Part shown: positions 1-9,239 of the stretch, piece by piece
Numbering within the stretch: position 1 is the first letter of the stretch
Layout: each line of letters starts with the position of its first letter
DNA from: Methylonatrum kenyense
GTDB lineage: Bacteria; Pseudomonadota; Gammaproteobacteria; Nitrococcales; Aquisalimonadaceae
Length of the DNA stretch: 64,000 nt
NCBI RefSeq assembly: GCF_023195885.1
Contig: NZ_JALPKO010000004.1
Span: forward strand, 124,001-188,000
Direction of reading: 5' to 3'
The notes under the pieces: generated by a model
Told to the model about the DNA's origin: nothing
The model's input: only the letters and a program-made list of their open reading frames with translations
Databases searched by the model: none
Program-made: the position numbers and the translations under genes

Positions 1-1
1 T

Positions 2-313
2 CGTCAGATCGAGCGCCCATTCCTTGACGCGGCCGTCCAGGCTCGTCTGGGGGAAAATCTGCTTTTCCCGGTCATTGACACCATGACCATCGAGGGCCGT
101 TGGCACCGCCAGACCGTGTGGGCGCGACTCCGGGCTGCTTTCGGTGCGCCGGAGGTGTCGCTGCGCCTGCATGAGAGCAGGCTGCGCTATGGCCTGCCCG
201 CCTACCAGCCACACCATGCCGCGGTGGATGCCCTGGCAACCGCCGAACTGTTTCAGGCTCAGGTTGCCCGGCGCCTGGCGCCGGATACGCCCGTTGGCCG
301 ACTCTGGACATAA
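2..313 (+). CDS. DEDDh-family 3'-5' exonuclease, C-terminal part (5' end outside window)
   Basis: The reading frame is open from the window edge to the stop at 313, leaving 103 residues of the C-terminus. The visible end has the pattern H-x4-D followed by A-x-A-T-A-E-L (PHHAAVDALATAELF), which is the ExoIII motif of DEDDh exonucleases such as the PolIII epsilon subunit and its standalone relatives. The histidine and aspartate would coordinate the catalytic metals. The ExoI and ExoII motifs lie upstream of the window, so the subfamily (proofreading subunit, RNase T-like or other) cannot be decided. A hairpin terminator follows closely. Confidence 0.75.
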   Translation, partial: RQIERPFLDAAVQARLGENLLFPVIDTMTIEGRWHRQTVWARLRAAFGAPEVSLRLHESRLRYGLPAYQPHHAAVDALATAELFQAQVARRLAPDTPVGRLWT

Positions 314-326
314 ACTGGACATAAAA

Positions 327-347
327 AAGGGCGCCCGCGGGCGCCCT
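327..347. terminator. Hairpin terminator between convergent genes
   Basis: The stem AGGGCGCC/GGCGCCCT with a CGCG centre is preceded by an A-run and followed by TTGTCGTTTCTT. It lies between the exonuclease stop and the convergent BCCT stop, so it can serve both strands. Confidence 0.75.
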
Positions 348-369
348 TGTCGTTTCTTGCGGATTTTCC

Positions 370-2031
370 TCAGCCGCGCGGCTCGCTCATCAGTCCCTTG
401 ATGATTGCGTAGCAGCCCACCAGTAGCACCAGGGTAAACGGCAAGCCGGTGGAAACGGCCATTGCCTGCAAGGCAACCAGGCCGCCGCCAAGCAGCAGCG
501 CTGCCGCAATCACGCCCTCGATGATGGCCCAGAACACGCGCTGCGGTTTGGGGGCATCGACCTTGCCGCCGGCGGTGATGGTGTCGATCACCAACGAGCC
601 GGAGTCCGAGGAGGTGATGAAGAACACCACCACAAGGACGATGCCGACGAACGAGGTGATCTCGGTCAGCGGCAATTCGCCGAGCATCACGAACAGCTGC
701 AGCTCCAGATCGGCGTCACGGGCACCTTCGAAGCCGGCGGACACGAGCTGGTCGATCGCGGTGCCGCCGAAGGCGGTCATCCACAGCACCGAGACGGTCG
801 ACGGCACCAGCAGCACGGCAATCAGGAATTCGCGCACGCTGCGGCCCCGACTCACCCTGGCAATGAACATGCCGACGAACGGTGACCAGGAAATCCACCA
901 GGCCCAGTAGAACGCGGTCCAGCCCTGGCTGAAGTTTGCGTCCTCGCGGCCGAACGGATTGGACAGCGCCGGCAAGTGGGTGACATAGGCGAACAGGTTC
1001 TGGAAGAAGCCGGTGGCAATCAGCAGTGTCGGTCCGACGATGATGACGAACAGCATCAACAGGAAAGCCAGCACCATGTTGATCTCGGACAGCCGCCGTA
1101 CACCCTTGTCCACGCCTGCCAGGATCGAGACGATCGCGATCGCGGTGATGCCGAAGATCAGCAGCACCATGGTCACGTTGCCTTCAGGTGCTCCGAACAG
1201 GTGACTGAGGCCGGCCGCGGCCTGCGAGGCGCCGATCCCGAGTGACGTCGCCAGCCCGAACAGCGTCGCGAACACCGCAAGCATGTCGATGATGTGCCCG
1301 GGCCATCCCCAGACGCGCTCTCCGAGCAGGGGATAGAAGATCGAGCGGACCGTCAGTGGCAAGCCCTTGTTGAACGAGAAAAGTGCCAGCGCCAGCGCGA
1401 CAACCGCGTAGATTGCCCAGGGATGCAGTCCCCAGTGGAAGATCGTGGCCGCCATGCCCAGCGTCGATGCTGCGGCTTCGTCGCCGGCCGCGCCACCAAG
1501 CGGCGCCCAGTCCGTTCGCGCACCGTTCTCGGTCTCGGTGCCGCCGAGCGCCGCGCTGAAGTGCGACATCGGTTCGGAAACGCCGTAGAACATCAGCCCG
1601 ATGCCCATGCCCGCGGCGAACAGCATCGCGAACCAGCCCAGGTAGCTGAAATCCGGGGTTGCCTCGGTGCCGCCGATCCGGACCTTGCCGAGCGGCGAGA
1701 CGATCAGGGCGAGGCACAGCAACACAAAGATGTTGCCAGCGAGCAGGAAGAACCAGGCCATGTTGCCGGTCAGCCAGTCACGCAGACCGTTGAACAGCGG
1801 CTCCACTTCACTCTGCAGTGCCAGGGTGAGCACCACGAAGAAGATGGTGACCGCCGAGGAGATCAGGAATACGGCTCCGTGGATATCCAGATTGATACCC
1901 AGCGGCCTCGCCGTGTAGTTGTCCTGTCCAACGACGTAATCGGTGTCGATCGGATTGGCGGCACCTTCCGGTGCCGGAACGCCCTCGCCCTCTGGAATGT
2001 CGGACGATGAATCATTGGGATTTTGAGCCAT
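370..2031 (-). CDS. BCCT-family osmolyte transporter (choline/glycine betaine/carnitine type)
   Basis: This 553-residue inner-membrane protein belongs to the betaine-choline-carnitine transporter family, with about 12 membrane segments. The glycine stretch GMGIG at residues 141-145 followed by FYGVSEP is the unwound TM3 signature; the same glycine pattern occurs in sodium-coupled BetP. The Trp-rich FYWAWWISWSP followed by FVGMFIARVSRGR is the TM8 substrate-box signature. The protein probably imports a compatible solute, driven by sodium or proton motive force. The first 45 residues are acidic and polar, a cytoplasmic tail. The gene stands alone and is divergent from the zinc-finger gene at 2247. 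Exact substrate cannot be read from sequence. A second, more divergent BCCT is at 20029. Confidence 0.93.
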   Translation of the reverse strand: MAQNPNDSSSDIPEGEGVPAPEGAANPIDTDYVVGQDNYTARPLGINLDIHGAVFLISSAVTIFFVVLTLALQSEVEPLFNGLRDWLTGNMAWFFLLAGNIFVLLCLALIVSPLGKVRIGGTEATPDFSYLGWFAMLFAAGMGIGLMFYGVSEPMSHFSAALGGTETENGARTDWAPLGGAAGDEAAASTLGMAATIFHWGLHPWAIYAVVALALALFSFNKGLPLTVRSIFYPLLGERVWGWPGHIIDMLAVFATLFGLATSLGIGASQAAAGLSHLFGAPEGNVTMVLLIFGITAIAIVSILAGVDKGVRRLSEINMVLAFLLMLFVIIVGPTLLIATGFFQNLFAYVTHLPALSNPFGREDANFSQGWTAFYWAWWISWSPFVGMFIARVSRGRSVREFLIAVLLVPSTVSVLWMTAFGGTAIDQLVSAGFEGARDADLELQLFVMLGELPLTEITSFVGIVLVVVFFITSSDSGSLVIDTITAGGKVDAPKPQRVFWAIIEGVIAAALLLGGGLVALQAMAVSTGLPFTLVLLVGCYAIIKGLMSEPRG

Positions 2032-2246
2032 CGAATCCGTCCTCTTGCGTTTTTCTGTAATGAATGGAAAAAGCCTGGTTTCCGCACGCCAGTGCCCCAG
2101 CGTGACTTGTTACACTCGAATAGCTGGTTTCCGGCAGAGGCAGGCCCGAATCGCTTACAGGGGCAGCAATTTCGGCTTGCCCGGTGTCCACCCTACACAA
2201 TGATCGAAGAGCCGCCTATGGCTCTCGCAGATTGAGGACGACGACC

Positions 2247-2513
2247 ATGGCAAACGGTTGGGCACGTGAAGGTGCCGTTCAGGAACAAATCGACAGTACG
2301 GTGGAGGACGCCGTGCTGCGCGCACGCAGTCAGCTGCCGCGCGGAGAAAGCGCCGAATTCTGTGATGCCTGCGATGCGCCGATTCCGCAGGCCCGTCGCG
2401 AGGCGGTGCCGGGCGTGCGATTCTGCGTTGGCTGCCAGAGTGAGCGTGATCAGGAGCAGCAGCGCTTCACCGGCTACAACCGTCGGGGCAGCAAGGACAG
2501 TCAGTTACGTTGA
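2247..2513 (+). CDS. DksA/TraR-type C4 zinc finger protein (YbiI-like)
   Basis: This small 88-residue protein has the C4 zinc finger CDAC followed 18 residues later by CVGC, in the arrangement of the short DksA/TraR (YbiI-like) family. It lacks the long coiled-coil of true DksA, so an RNA polymerase secondary-channel role is uncertain. The start is the ATG at 2247, which gives the family's usual N-terminus (MANGWA); an in-frame upstream start at 2184 would add non-conserved residues. The stop overlaps the TTG start of the next gene (TTGA, 4-bp overlap), suggesting translational coupling with the cyclotransferase. Confidence 0.85.
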   Translation: MANGWAREGAVQEQIDSTVEDAVLRARSQLPRGESAEFCDACDAPIPQARREAVPGVRFCVGCQSERDQEQQRFTGYNRRGSKDSQLR

Positions 2514-3157
2514 CCGGGTCGGCCTGCATCGCGGCGGATACCATCGCGCGGAACGCCGCCCGCCATCGCCTGGCCGATGACGAGCCGGTCTGGCTGTTTG
2601 GCTACGGTTCCCTGATCTACAAGGTCGACTTTCCGTACCTGCAACGTTGCCCGGCATCGGTAACAGGCTACCAACGGCGTTTCTGGCAGGGGTCGGAGGA
2701 TCATCGGGGCACGCCCGGGCGGCCCGGGCGTGTGGTAACCCTCGTGGAAGAACCCGGTACGCGCTGCGGCGGCATGGCCTATCAGGTCGCCGCGCGGGTC
2801 TTCCGGGCGCTGGATGTGCGCGAGAAGAACGGGTATCTGCGCCTGTGGACCCGGCTTTGGTTGGCCGGGCAGAAGGAGGTGGACGGCTTGATCTATATTG
2901 CCGGGCCCGACAACCCGGCCTTTCTCGGCCCGGCGCCGGATGCCGAGTTGGCCCGGCAGATAGGGGTCGCTTGTGGTCCGAGCGGCAGCAATTCCGATTA
3001 CCTGTTGCACCTCGCCAGGGCCCTGCGAGATCTGGATGAGTATGACCCGCACGTGTTCGCGCTGGAGAAGGCACTGCTGCGGGCGCGGAAGTCTGGGATC
3101 GCGGCTCCGGAAGCGAATCCGTTAGAGGCGGAAATTTCGGATCTGGAGTTTTTTTGA
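2510..3157 (+). CDS. Gamma-glutamylcyclotransferase, ChaC-like (glutathione-degrading type)
   Basis: The 215-residue protein has the ChaC hallmark WLFGYGSLIY near residue 28, the substrate-binding loop of the cyclotransferase fold. It also has the glutamate in DVREKNGYL at the position expected for the catalytic base. ChaC enzymes cleave glutathione to 5-oxoproline and Cys-Gly in the cytosol. The start is a TTG overlapping the upstream stop; no closer ATG lies before the conserved region. Coupling to a zinc-finger gene is a curiosity without a known rationale. The family is clear; preference for glutathione over other gamma-glutamyl compounds is inferred. Confidence 0.87.
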   Translation: MTGSACIAADTIARNAARHRLADDEPVWLFGYGSLIYKVDFPYLQRCPASVTGYQRRFWQGSEDHRGTPGRPGRVVTLVEEPGTRCGGMAYQVAARVFRALDVREKNGYLRLWTRLWLAGQKEVDGLIYIAGPDNPAFLGPAPDAELARQIGVACGPSGSNSDYLLHLARALRDLDEYDPHVFALEKALLRARKSGIAAPEANPLEAEISDLEFF

Positions 3158-3322
3158 CGTCAAACACGCCGTAGTGTTGTCGGCGTGACAGATCGCTGTG
3201 TTGTCGATGGAGTCGCCCTGCGGACTCCGACAACCGCCGGGCGAGAAAAATCATCGGATTCACGAACAGGAAACGGCGGTGACGCCGCCGTTCCAGTCCC
3301 GCCTTTTTGCGGAGGAGTCGAT

Positions 3323-5845
3323 TTGGGAAAGGTGCTGCTCGGGACTGCGCTGATGCTTGTCGTGCTGATCGTTGCTGCGACATTCCTCGGCACGGAGCGG
3401 ACATCGTCGCAGGGCGCGGCCGGTGCCACCCCTGGTGATCCGGCCGAGCGCAGCGGCGCGCTAGTGGATCAGGTGGTATTCACCCAGGAATCGGACATGG
3501 GCAAGGTCAGCGGCTTGATCGAGGGCGGCGCCCATCAGGTCTTTGCCCAGGGCATTACCAGCGCCTCCGTGTTTCACCGCATACGCGATTCTCAACGGGT
3601 CGTCAGCGACCTGTCCTATGGTTCCTCGGTCGAACTGTCTCTGAATCCGTCGGGTCCGGAATTCGATGACGGCAGCCTCAACCCCTTTCATGTGCCGGCC
3701 ATGCGTGAGGCCCTGAACCGGTTGGTCAACCGGAGCTACATCGCCGAAGAGATCTACGGTGGGCTCGCCGTACCGCGGTACCTGCCGATCAACACGGCGT
3801 TCCCCGATTTTGCCCGGCTGGCCGATGTGGCCCGCGCGCTGGAACTCGAGTACCAGCATGACCCGCGGGCGGCGGCGGATGCGATCAGCGAAACCATGCG
3901 TGACCTGGGCGCGGTCAAGCAGGCCGATATCTGGCATTACGAGGGCCGCCCGGTAAGGCTGATCGTGCTCATCCGTACCGAGGACGAGCGTCGCCGGGTT
4001 GGCGACTACGTGGCCAATCTGCTCGAAGACCAGGGGTTCCGTGTGGAACGGCGCTACCGCACCGCGGAGGAGGCCTCGCGCATCTGGATTGCCGCCGATC
4101 CGGCGTCGGGCCAGTGGCACGTCTACACAGGAGGCTGGATTTCGCCATCCATCAACCGCGATGTGGCGGCCGACCTTGCCTATTACTACACCCCGCGCGG
4201 TCGCGCCGAGGCGCTCTGGCAGGCCTATGAGCCGGACCCGGAATTCGACGCCCTGGCCGATCGTCTGCAGCGCCGCGACTATCGCAGCTGGAGCGAGCGG
4301 CAGGCGCTGATGGCGCGGGGCCTCGAACTGGCGATGAAGGATTCCTCGCGGGTCTGGCTGGTCGACCAGTTGAACGCCTGGCCGCGGGCGGAAAACGTCG
4401 AGCTGGCCGCCGATCTGGCCGGTGGTACCGCGGGTTCTGCGCTCTGGCCCTATACCTTGCGTTACCGGGACCGGGTCGGCGGCAATATGGTGATGGCGGC
4501 GCCGAGCCTGCTCACCGAGCCCTGGAATCCGGTCTCCGGCAGCGGCTGGATCTTTGACCGAATGGTGCTGAACGCGATCGAGGATTCGGCGGTCATGCCG
4601 GACCCATTCACCGGTCTCTACTGGCCGCAGCGGCTGGCCGAGGCGGAGGTCACGGTGGAAGAGGGCGTGCCGGTCAATCGCACGCTGGACTGGGTCAGTC
4701 TCGACTCCGCCGCCGAGATCACCGTACCCGGCGACGCCTGGATCGACTGGGACAGCTCGGAGGGGCGTTTTGTTACCGTCGACGAAGCCCATGGCGACGA
4801 GCCACCCACTGCTCGCAGCCGGATTCGGATCCGCTACGAGGACGGTTACTTCGATCGCTACTGGCATGACGGCAGCCGGGTCTCGCTGGCCGATATCCTG
4901 CTGCCCTGGATTCTCAGCTACGAACGGGCCGATGAGGACAGTCCGCTGTTCGATCCGGCCCATGTGCCGACCTTCGAAGTGCATCGGCAGCATTTTCGCG
5001 GATGGCGCATCGTCTCCGAATCGCCGCTGACGGTGGAGATCTACAGTGATCAGATCTACCCGGATGCGGAGAACATGGTGGGCGCCCGGGCGCCCTCGGC
5101 ACAGCCATGGCACATGCTGGCGCTGGGCATTCGCGCCGAGCGTGCGGGCGATCTCGCGTTCTCCTCCAACAAGGCGGACCGCATGCAGGTGGACTGGCTG
5201 AACCTGGTTGGCGGCCCGAGCCTGAGTATCCTGAATCGTCACCTGGAGCGCTCGCGCAATGAGAACTATGTCCCGTTTGCCGGGGTGCTCGCGGATGTGC
5301 TGGGTGAGGATGAGGCGCGGCAACGGTATGCCGCGATCAGTGACTGGTATGCGGACAGGGGTCACTTCCTGGTTGGCGATGGGCCGTTCTACCTGCATTC
5401 GGTGCATGCGGTGGAGCGCAGTCTGGTGCTGCGACGGTTCGAGGATTTTCCCGATCCTTCCGACAAGTGGCTGCGCTTCACCCGGGCCGAGATCCCGGAA
5501 CTCAGCCTGGACGGGCCGCTGGTGGTCGAGCAGGGCGAAGAGGCGGAGTTCCGGCTCAGCATCACCTTCGAGGGCGAACCCTATGCCAGCGAGGACATCG
5601 AGGCAGTGCGCTACCTGCTATTCGATGGCAGTGGTGAGCTGGCGGTGCGCGGTGATGCCTCGCAGAACGACGACGGCGACTGGACCGTGACCCTGAGCCG
5701 CGGTCAGATCGAGGCCCTGGGGGCGGGCGCCAATAGCCTGGAATTCGCGGTCACCAGCCACCGCGTGGCACTGCCCAGCTTTGCCACCCATGGCTTCGCC
5801 ACTGTGCCCGCGCGGCGAGCCGCGCAGAGCGGGGGGGGCGAATGA
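3323..5845 (+). CDS. Membrane-anchored extracellular solute-binding protein, family 5 (Opp/Dpp type), enlarged
   Basis: I place the start at the TTG at 3323, which follows GGAGGA with a 6-nt spacer; an in-frame GTG at 3185 would add 46 residues but has no ribosome site. The 840-residue product begins with a hydrophobic segment (LLGTALMLVVLIVAATFLG) and no lipobox cysteine, so it is probably anchored by an uncleaved helix. The rest resembles family 5 peptide/nickel binding proteins (for example MREALNRLVNRSYIAEEIYGG), but it is much longer than the usual 500-600 residues and ends in an extra beta-rich stretch. First gene of a five-gene importer operon, overlapping the next by 4 bp. Ligand unknown; peptides are the default guess. 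Confidence 0.85.
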   Translation: MGKVLLGTALMLVVLIVAATFLGTERTSSQGAAGATPGDPAERSGALVDQVVFTQESDMGKVSGLIEGGAHQVFAQGITSASVFHRIRDSQRVVSDLSYGSSVELSLNPSGPEFDDGSLNPFHVPAMREALNRLVNRSYIAEEIYGGLAVPRYLPINTAFPDFARLADVARALELEYQHDPRAAADAISETMRDLGAVKQADIWHYEGRPVRLIVLIRTEDERRRVGDYVANLLEDQGFRVERRYRTAEEASRIWIAADPASGQWHVYTGGWISPSINRDVAADLAYYYTPRGRAEALWQAYEPDPEFDALADRLQRRDYRSWSERQALMARGLELAMKDSSRVWLVDQLNAWPRAENVELAADLAGGTAGSALWPYTLRYRDRVGGNMVMAAPSLLTEPWNPVSGSGWIFDRMVLNAIEDSAVMPDPFTGLYWPQRLAEAEVTVEEGVPVNRTLDWVSLDSAAEITVPGDAWIDWDSSEGRFVTVDEAHGDEPPTARSRIRIRYEDGYFDRYWHDGSRVSLADILLPWILSYERADEDSPLFDPAHVPTFEVHRQHFRGWRIVSESPLTVEIYSDQIYPDAENMVGARAPSAQPWHMLALGIRAERAGDLAFSSNKADRMQVDWLNLVGGPSLSILNRHLERSRNENYVPFAGVLADVLGEDEARQRYAAISDWYADRGHFLVGDGPFYLHSVHAVERSLVLRRFEDFPDPSDKWLRFTRAEIPELSLDGPLVVEQGEEAEFRLSITFEGEPYASEDIEAVRYLLFDGSGELAVRGDASQNDDGDWTVTLSRGQIEALGAGANSLEFAVTSHRVALPSFATHGFATVPARRAAQSGGGE

Positions 5846-6930
5846 CTGCGGCGGTCGGCATGCAACGGGATTTTCGCCGCCTGGGCCTGTTCACCGGCAA
5901 GCGCCTGCTGGCCTTGTTCCTGACCATTCTGGTCGGTGTCTATCTCACCATCCTGATCGCCAATATGGGCGGCCGGGTGGATGACCTGCGCATGGTCCAG
6001 ATTCAGGGCGAGGTCTCCGAGATGGTGCGCGGCGATCCGGCGTTCCAGGACATGTCCAGCGAGGAACGCAACGCCCTGATCCAGCGGCAGGTGGACCTGG
6101 AGGTCGAGCGGCTGCGGCTTGACCAGCCGTTCATCCTGCGCAGCTTCGACTATCTGTACCGGGCCATGCTGCTGGACCTCGGCCGCGCCGAGCAGATGCA
6201 CAGCGATACCGGCTCGCGGCAGGTCTACAACATCATCGTCGAGCGCCTGCCGGCGACCCTGTTGCTGTTCGGTACCGCCAACCTGCTGGTGTTTTTCTTC
6301 TCGGTCTATATCGCGCTCTCGCTGTCGCGGCGCTACGGCAGTGCCATGGATCGCAGTGTCATCGCGCTGGCGCCGAGTTCCGCCGCGCCTGCCTGGTTCT
6401 ACGGCATTTTCCTGATCCTGCTGTTTGCCTTCGTCGTGCCGATCCTGCCGTCCGGCGGCATGGTGCAGGCGCCGCCACCAGAGAATCCGCTGCACTACGG
6501 GCTGGACGTGCTGCGGCACATGCTGCTGCCGGTGCTGGCCATGTTCTTGTCGCAGATCTTCATCTCGATCTATTCCTGGCGCACCTTCTTCCTGATCCAT
6601 TCCAGCGAGGACTACGTCGAGATGGCCCGTGCCAAGGGGCTGCCGGACAAGCTGATCGAACGGCGCTACATCCTGCGGCCGACGCTGTCGCCGATTGTCA
6701 CCAGCTTCCTGCTGATGCTGATCGGCCTGTGGAGCGGGGCGATCATTCTGGAACAGGTGTTCAACTGGCCGGGGTTGGGCACCCTGCTGTTCCAGGCCAT
6801 TGGTCACCGGGATACGCCGGTGATCATCGGCTCGGTGGTGATCTTCGCCTACCTGCTGGCACTGACCGTGTTCCTGCTTGACATCCTCTACGCGATCCTG
6901 GATCCGCGCATCCGCCTTGGAGGCGACTGA
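5842..6930 (+). CDS. Opp/Dpp-type ABC permease, DppB/OppB family
   Basis: A 362-residue inner-membrane permease of the BPD transporter superfamily. The first membrane helix is at about residues 12-37, then a periplasmic stretch, then five further helices. The cytoplasmic EAA-type loop that docks on the ATPases lies near residues 262-280 (EMARAKGLPDKLIERRYILRP). The C-terminus with NWPGLGTLLFQAI is typical of DppB. The ATG overlaps the upstream stop (ATGA) and the stop overlaps the next start, so the subunits are translationally coupled. The periplasmic segment between helices 1 and 2 is somewhat longer than in E. coli DppB. Together with the next gene it forms the channel of the importer. Confidence 0.92.
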   Translation: MTAAVGMQRDFRRLGLFTGKRLLALFLTILVGVYLTILIANMGGRVDDLRMVQIQGEVSEMVRGDPAFQDMSSEERNALIQRQVDLEVERLRLDQPFILRSFDYLYRAMLLDLGRAEQMHSDTGSRQVYNIIVERLPATLLLFGTANLLVFFFSVYIALSLSRRYGSAMDRSVIALAPSSAAPAWFYGIFLILLFAFVVPILPSGGMVQAPPPENPLHYGLDVLRHMLLPVLAMFLSQIFISIYSWRTFFLIHSSEDYVEMARAKGLPDKLIERRYILRPTLSPIVTSFLLMLIGLWSGAIILEQVFNWPGLGTLLFQAIGHRDTPVIIGSVVIFAYLLALTVFLLDILYAILDPRIRLGGD

Positions 6931-8264
6931 TGGGACGGTTGTCCTCCGCCCTGGCCGAACTGCGCAATTACCCGTCCGCCATCATCGGCCTGGGAATCAT
7001 CGCCTTCCTGGTCGGCCTCGCGGTCTATACCGTGGTCGTCATTCCCTACGACGATGCGCTGGACAAGTGGCGGGGCGGCGATCAGTGGCGGCTGTATCCG
7101 GTGAACGCGAGCCCGGTCTGGTCGGATCGCCTGCTCGGTGGCCAGGCGCCGGAGACCAAGGTGGTGTCGAGCCGCGACGCGGAGATCGAACGCGAGGCCT
7201 TCGAGGGTGGCGAGCGGCTGTCGATTCCGCTGCGGGTGGATTTTCAGGCCGGTGATTTTCCATCGGAAATGACGGTGTTCTTCGATGCCGACGGCCATGA
7301 GCGCGAGCCGTTTGCGCGCCTGGTCTGGCGTACGCCGGATGGTCGCGAGATGCCGCTGGGCGGCAGCCGTATCTCGCGCCAGGATCGCATGTCGATATCC
7401 CAGGACCGGGCGCTGGAACAGCGGCTTGGCCTGGTGCCGCATATCGGCCTGCTGGCAACCCCCGATTCCGAACCGGGGGATGCACGGGTACAGACCGGCG
7501 AGTACGAGCTGACCCTGGATGTCATCGTGTTCGAGGAGAATGCCGATTTCGAGGCCGAGCTCGTACTCTACGGCCGGGTCCACGGGCTGGCCGGAACCGA
7601 TCACCAGCGCCGGGACCTGATGGTGGCCCTGATGTGGGGCACGCCGGTGGCCCTCGCCTTCGGCCTGCTGGCGGCGGTGGGAACCACCATCACCACGTTG
7701 ATAATCGCTGCCACCGGAGTCTGGTTCGGCGGTTGGGTCGACGCCACCATCCAGCGGCTGACCGAGGTCAACATGATCCTGCCCCTGCTGCCGATCCTGG
7801 TCATGGTCGGGACGCTGTATTCCACCAGTATCTGGCTAATGCTCGGGGTGGTGGTGGCGCTCGGCATATTCAGTGCCGGTATCAAGATGTACCGGGCCAT
7901 GCTGTTGCCGATCCGTCAGGCGCCCTACATCGAGGCTGCCCGCGCCTATGGCGCCGGCAACACCCGGATCATCCTGCGCTACATGATTCCGCGCATCCTG
8001 CCGGTGCTGATCCCGACCTTCGTTACGCTGATCCCGACCTTCGTTTTCCTCGAGGCCTCGCTGGCGGTGCTCGGACTCGGTGATCCGGTGCTGCCCACCT
8101 GGGGCAAGGTGCTGAACGACGCGCAGAGCGAGAGTGCGTTGTACAGCCAGTACTACTACTGGGTGCTGTCGCCGGCCTTCCTGCTGATGCTGACCGGGCT
8201 CGGTTTCGCGATGCTCGGCTTCGCCCTGGACCGCATTTTCAATCCGCGACTGAGGACCTTGTAG
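6930..8264 (+). CDS. Opp/Dpp-type ABC permease, DppC/OppC family with large periplasmic insert
   Basis: A 444-residue permease, well above the roughly 300 residues of DppC. The first membrane helix (residues 15-37) is followed by about 180 hydrophilic residues with a beta-strand-like pattern, before the five C-terminal helices starting near residue 230. The EAA loop is near residue 333 (EAARAYGAGNTRIILRYMIP). The insert should lie in the periplasm and could touch the enlarged binding protein of the same operon. The ATG overlaps the preceding stop by 1 bp. Family assignment rests on the helix plan and the EAA loop; the insert matches nothing I recognise. Confidence 0.9.
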   Translation: MGRLSSALAELRNYPSAIIGLGIIAFLVGLAVYTVVVIPYDDALDKWRGGDQWRLYPVNASPVWSDRLLGGQAPETKVVSSRDAEIEREAFEGGERLSIPLRVDFQAGDFPSEMTVFFDADGHEREPFARLVWRTPDGREMPLGGSRISRQDRMSISQDRALEQRLGLVPHIGLLATPDSEPGDARVQTGEYELTLDVIVFEENADFEAELVLYGRVHGLAGTDHQRRDLMVALMWGTPVALAFGLLAAVGTTITTLIIAATGVWFGGWVDATIQRLTEVNMILPLLPILVMVGTLYSTSIWLMLGVVVALGIFSAGIKMYRAMLLPIRQAPYIEAARAYGAGNTRIILRYMIPRILPVLIPTFVTLIPTFVFLEASLAVLGLGDPVLPTWGKVLNDAQSESALYSQYYYWVLSPAFLLMLTGLGFAMLGFALDRIFNPRLRTL

Positions 8265-9239
8265 ATGGCCGTGCCGCTGCTCAGCGTCGAAAACCTGCGC
8301 CTGAACTACCACACCAGGCAGGGCCTGGTGCAGGCGGTGGCGGGCGTGGATTTCGAGATCCGTCATCGGGAAGCCCTGGTGGTGCTCGGCGAGAGCGGCT
8401 GCGGCAAGAGTTCGCTGGCCAAGGCCCTGATGCGAACCCTGCCGCGCAATGCCGGCGAGCCGCAGGGCCGGGTCCTGCTGGAGGGCGAGGACATCATGGC
8501 GCTGGACGAGGAACGCTTCCGGCGCGAGGTGCGCTGGTTGCGCATGGCGCTGGTCATGCAGGCCTCGATGAATGCGCTCAATCCGGTGGTGAAAGTGGGC
8601 GAACAGGTGGCGGAGCCGCTGCGGGTGTTGCGAGGCTGGTCCGGAGGTCGGGCCCGTGAGCGCGCCGCCGAGGTATTCGACCTGGTCGGCGTGTCGACGG
8701 ATTTTCTCAACCGCTATCCGTTTGAACTCTCCGGCGGCATGCGTCAGCGGGTGGTGCTGGCGATGGCGCTGGTCACCGATCCGCAGTTGATCATCCTTGA
8801 TGAGCCAACCTCGGCCCTGGATGTGCTGACCCAGGCGAGCATCATGAACGTGCTGAAGCGCATCAAGCGGGAGCAGGGCACCAGCTTCATTCTGATCACT
8901 CACGATGTTGCCACCTCCAGCGAACTGGCCGACCGGGTGGCATTGATGTACGCCGGACAGATTGTCGAGACCAGCAGTGCCGCCGAGTTCTTTCGCGAGC
9001 CGGCCCATCCCTATGCGCAGATGCTGATGGACAGCGTGCCGCGCCTGCGTCAGGACACCCGCCCGACACACATTCCCGGGCAGCCACCGAGCCTGCTCGA
9101 CCCGCCGTCGGGCTGTCGTTTCGCGGACCGCTGCCCATCCCGTTTCGACCGCTGCGAGCGGGATCCCGGCGCATTTCGCAAGGGCGACCGGCGCCGGGTC
9201 CGTTGCTGGCTGCATGCCGGCGGGAGTCAGTTGTCATGA
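8265..9239 (+). CDS. Opp/Dpp-type ABC importer ATPase, DppD/OppD family
   Basis: A 324-residue ATPase with Walker A GESGCGKSS (residues 42-50), ABC signature LSGGMRQRV, Walker B LIILDEPTSALD and switch histidine in ITHD. The C-terminal oligopeptide/dipeptide extension has four cysteines (CRFADRCPSRFDRC ... RCW), the pattern thought to bind an iron-sulfur cluster in this ATPase family. It starts at the base after the permease stop and overlaps the next ATPase by 4 bp (ATGA). It forms a heterodimer with the following ATPase on the cytoplasmic face and powers solute import. Confidence 0.94.
   Translation: MAVPLLSVENLRLNYHTRQGLVQAVAGVDFEIRHREALVVLGESGCGKSSLAKALMRTLPRNAGEPQGRVLLEGEDIMALDEERFRREVRWLRMALVMQASMNALNPVVKVGEQVAEPLRVLRGWSGGRARERAAEVFDLVGVSTDFLNRYPFELSGGMRQRVVLAMALVTDPQLIILDEPTSALDVLTQASIMNVLKRIKREQGTSFILITHDVATSSELADRVALMYAGQIVETSSAAEFFREPAHPYAQMLMDSVPRLRQDTRPTHIPGQPPSLLDPPSGCRFADRCPSRFDRCERDPGAFRKGDRRRVRCWLHAGGSQLS

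Noticed and set aside
3461-5407. 648-residue ORF on the minus strand opposite the binding-protein gene
   Set aside because: Antisense shadow of a GC-rich gene; composition is His/Arg/Gln-rich and matches no fold, while the plus strand encodes a clear family 5 protein in an operon.
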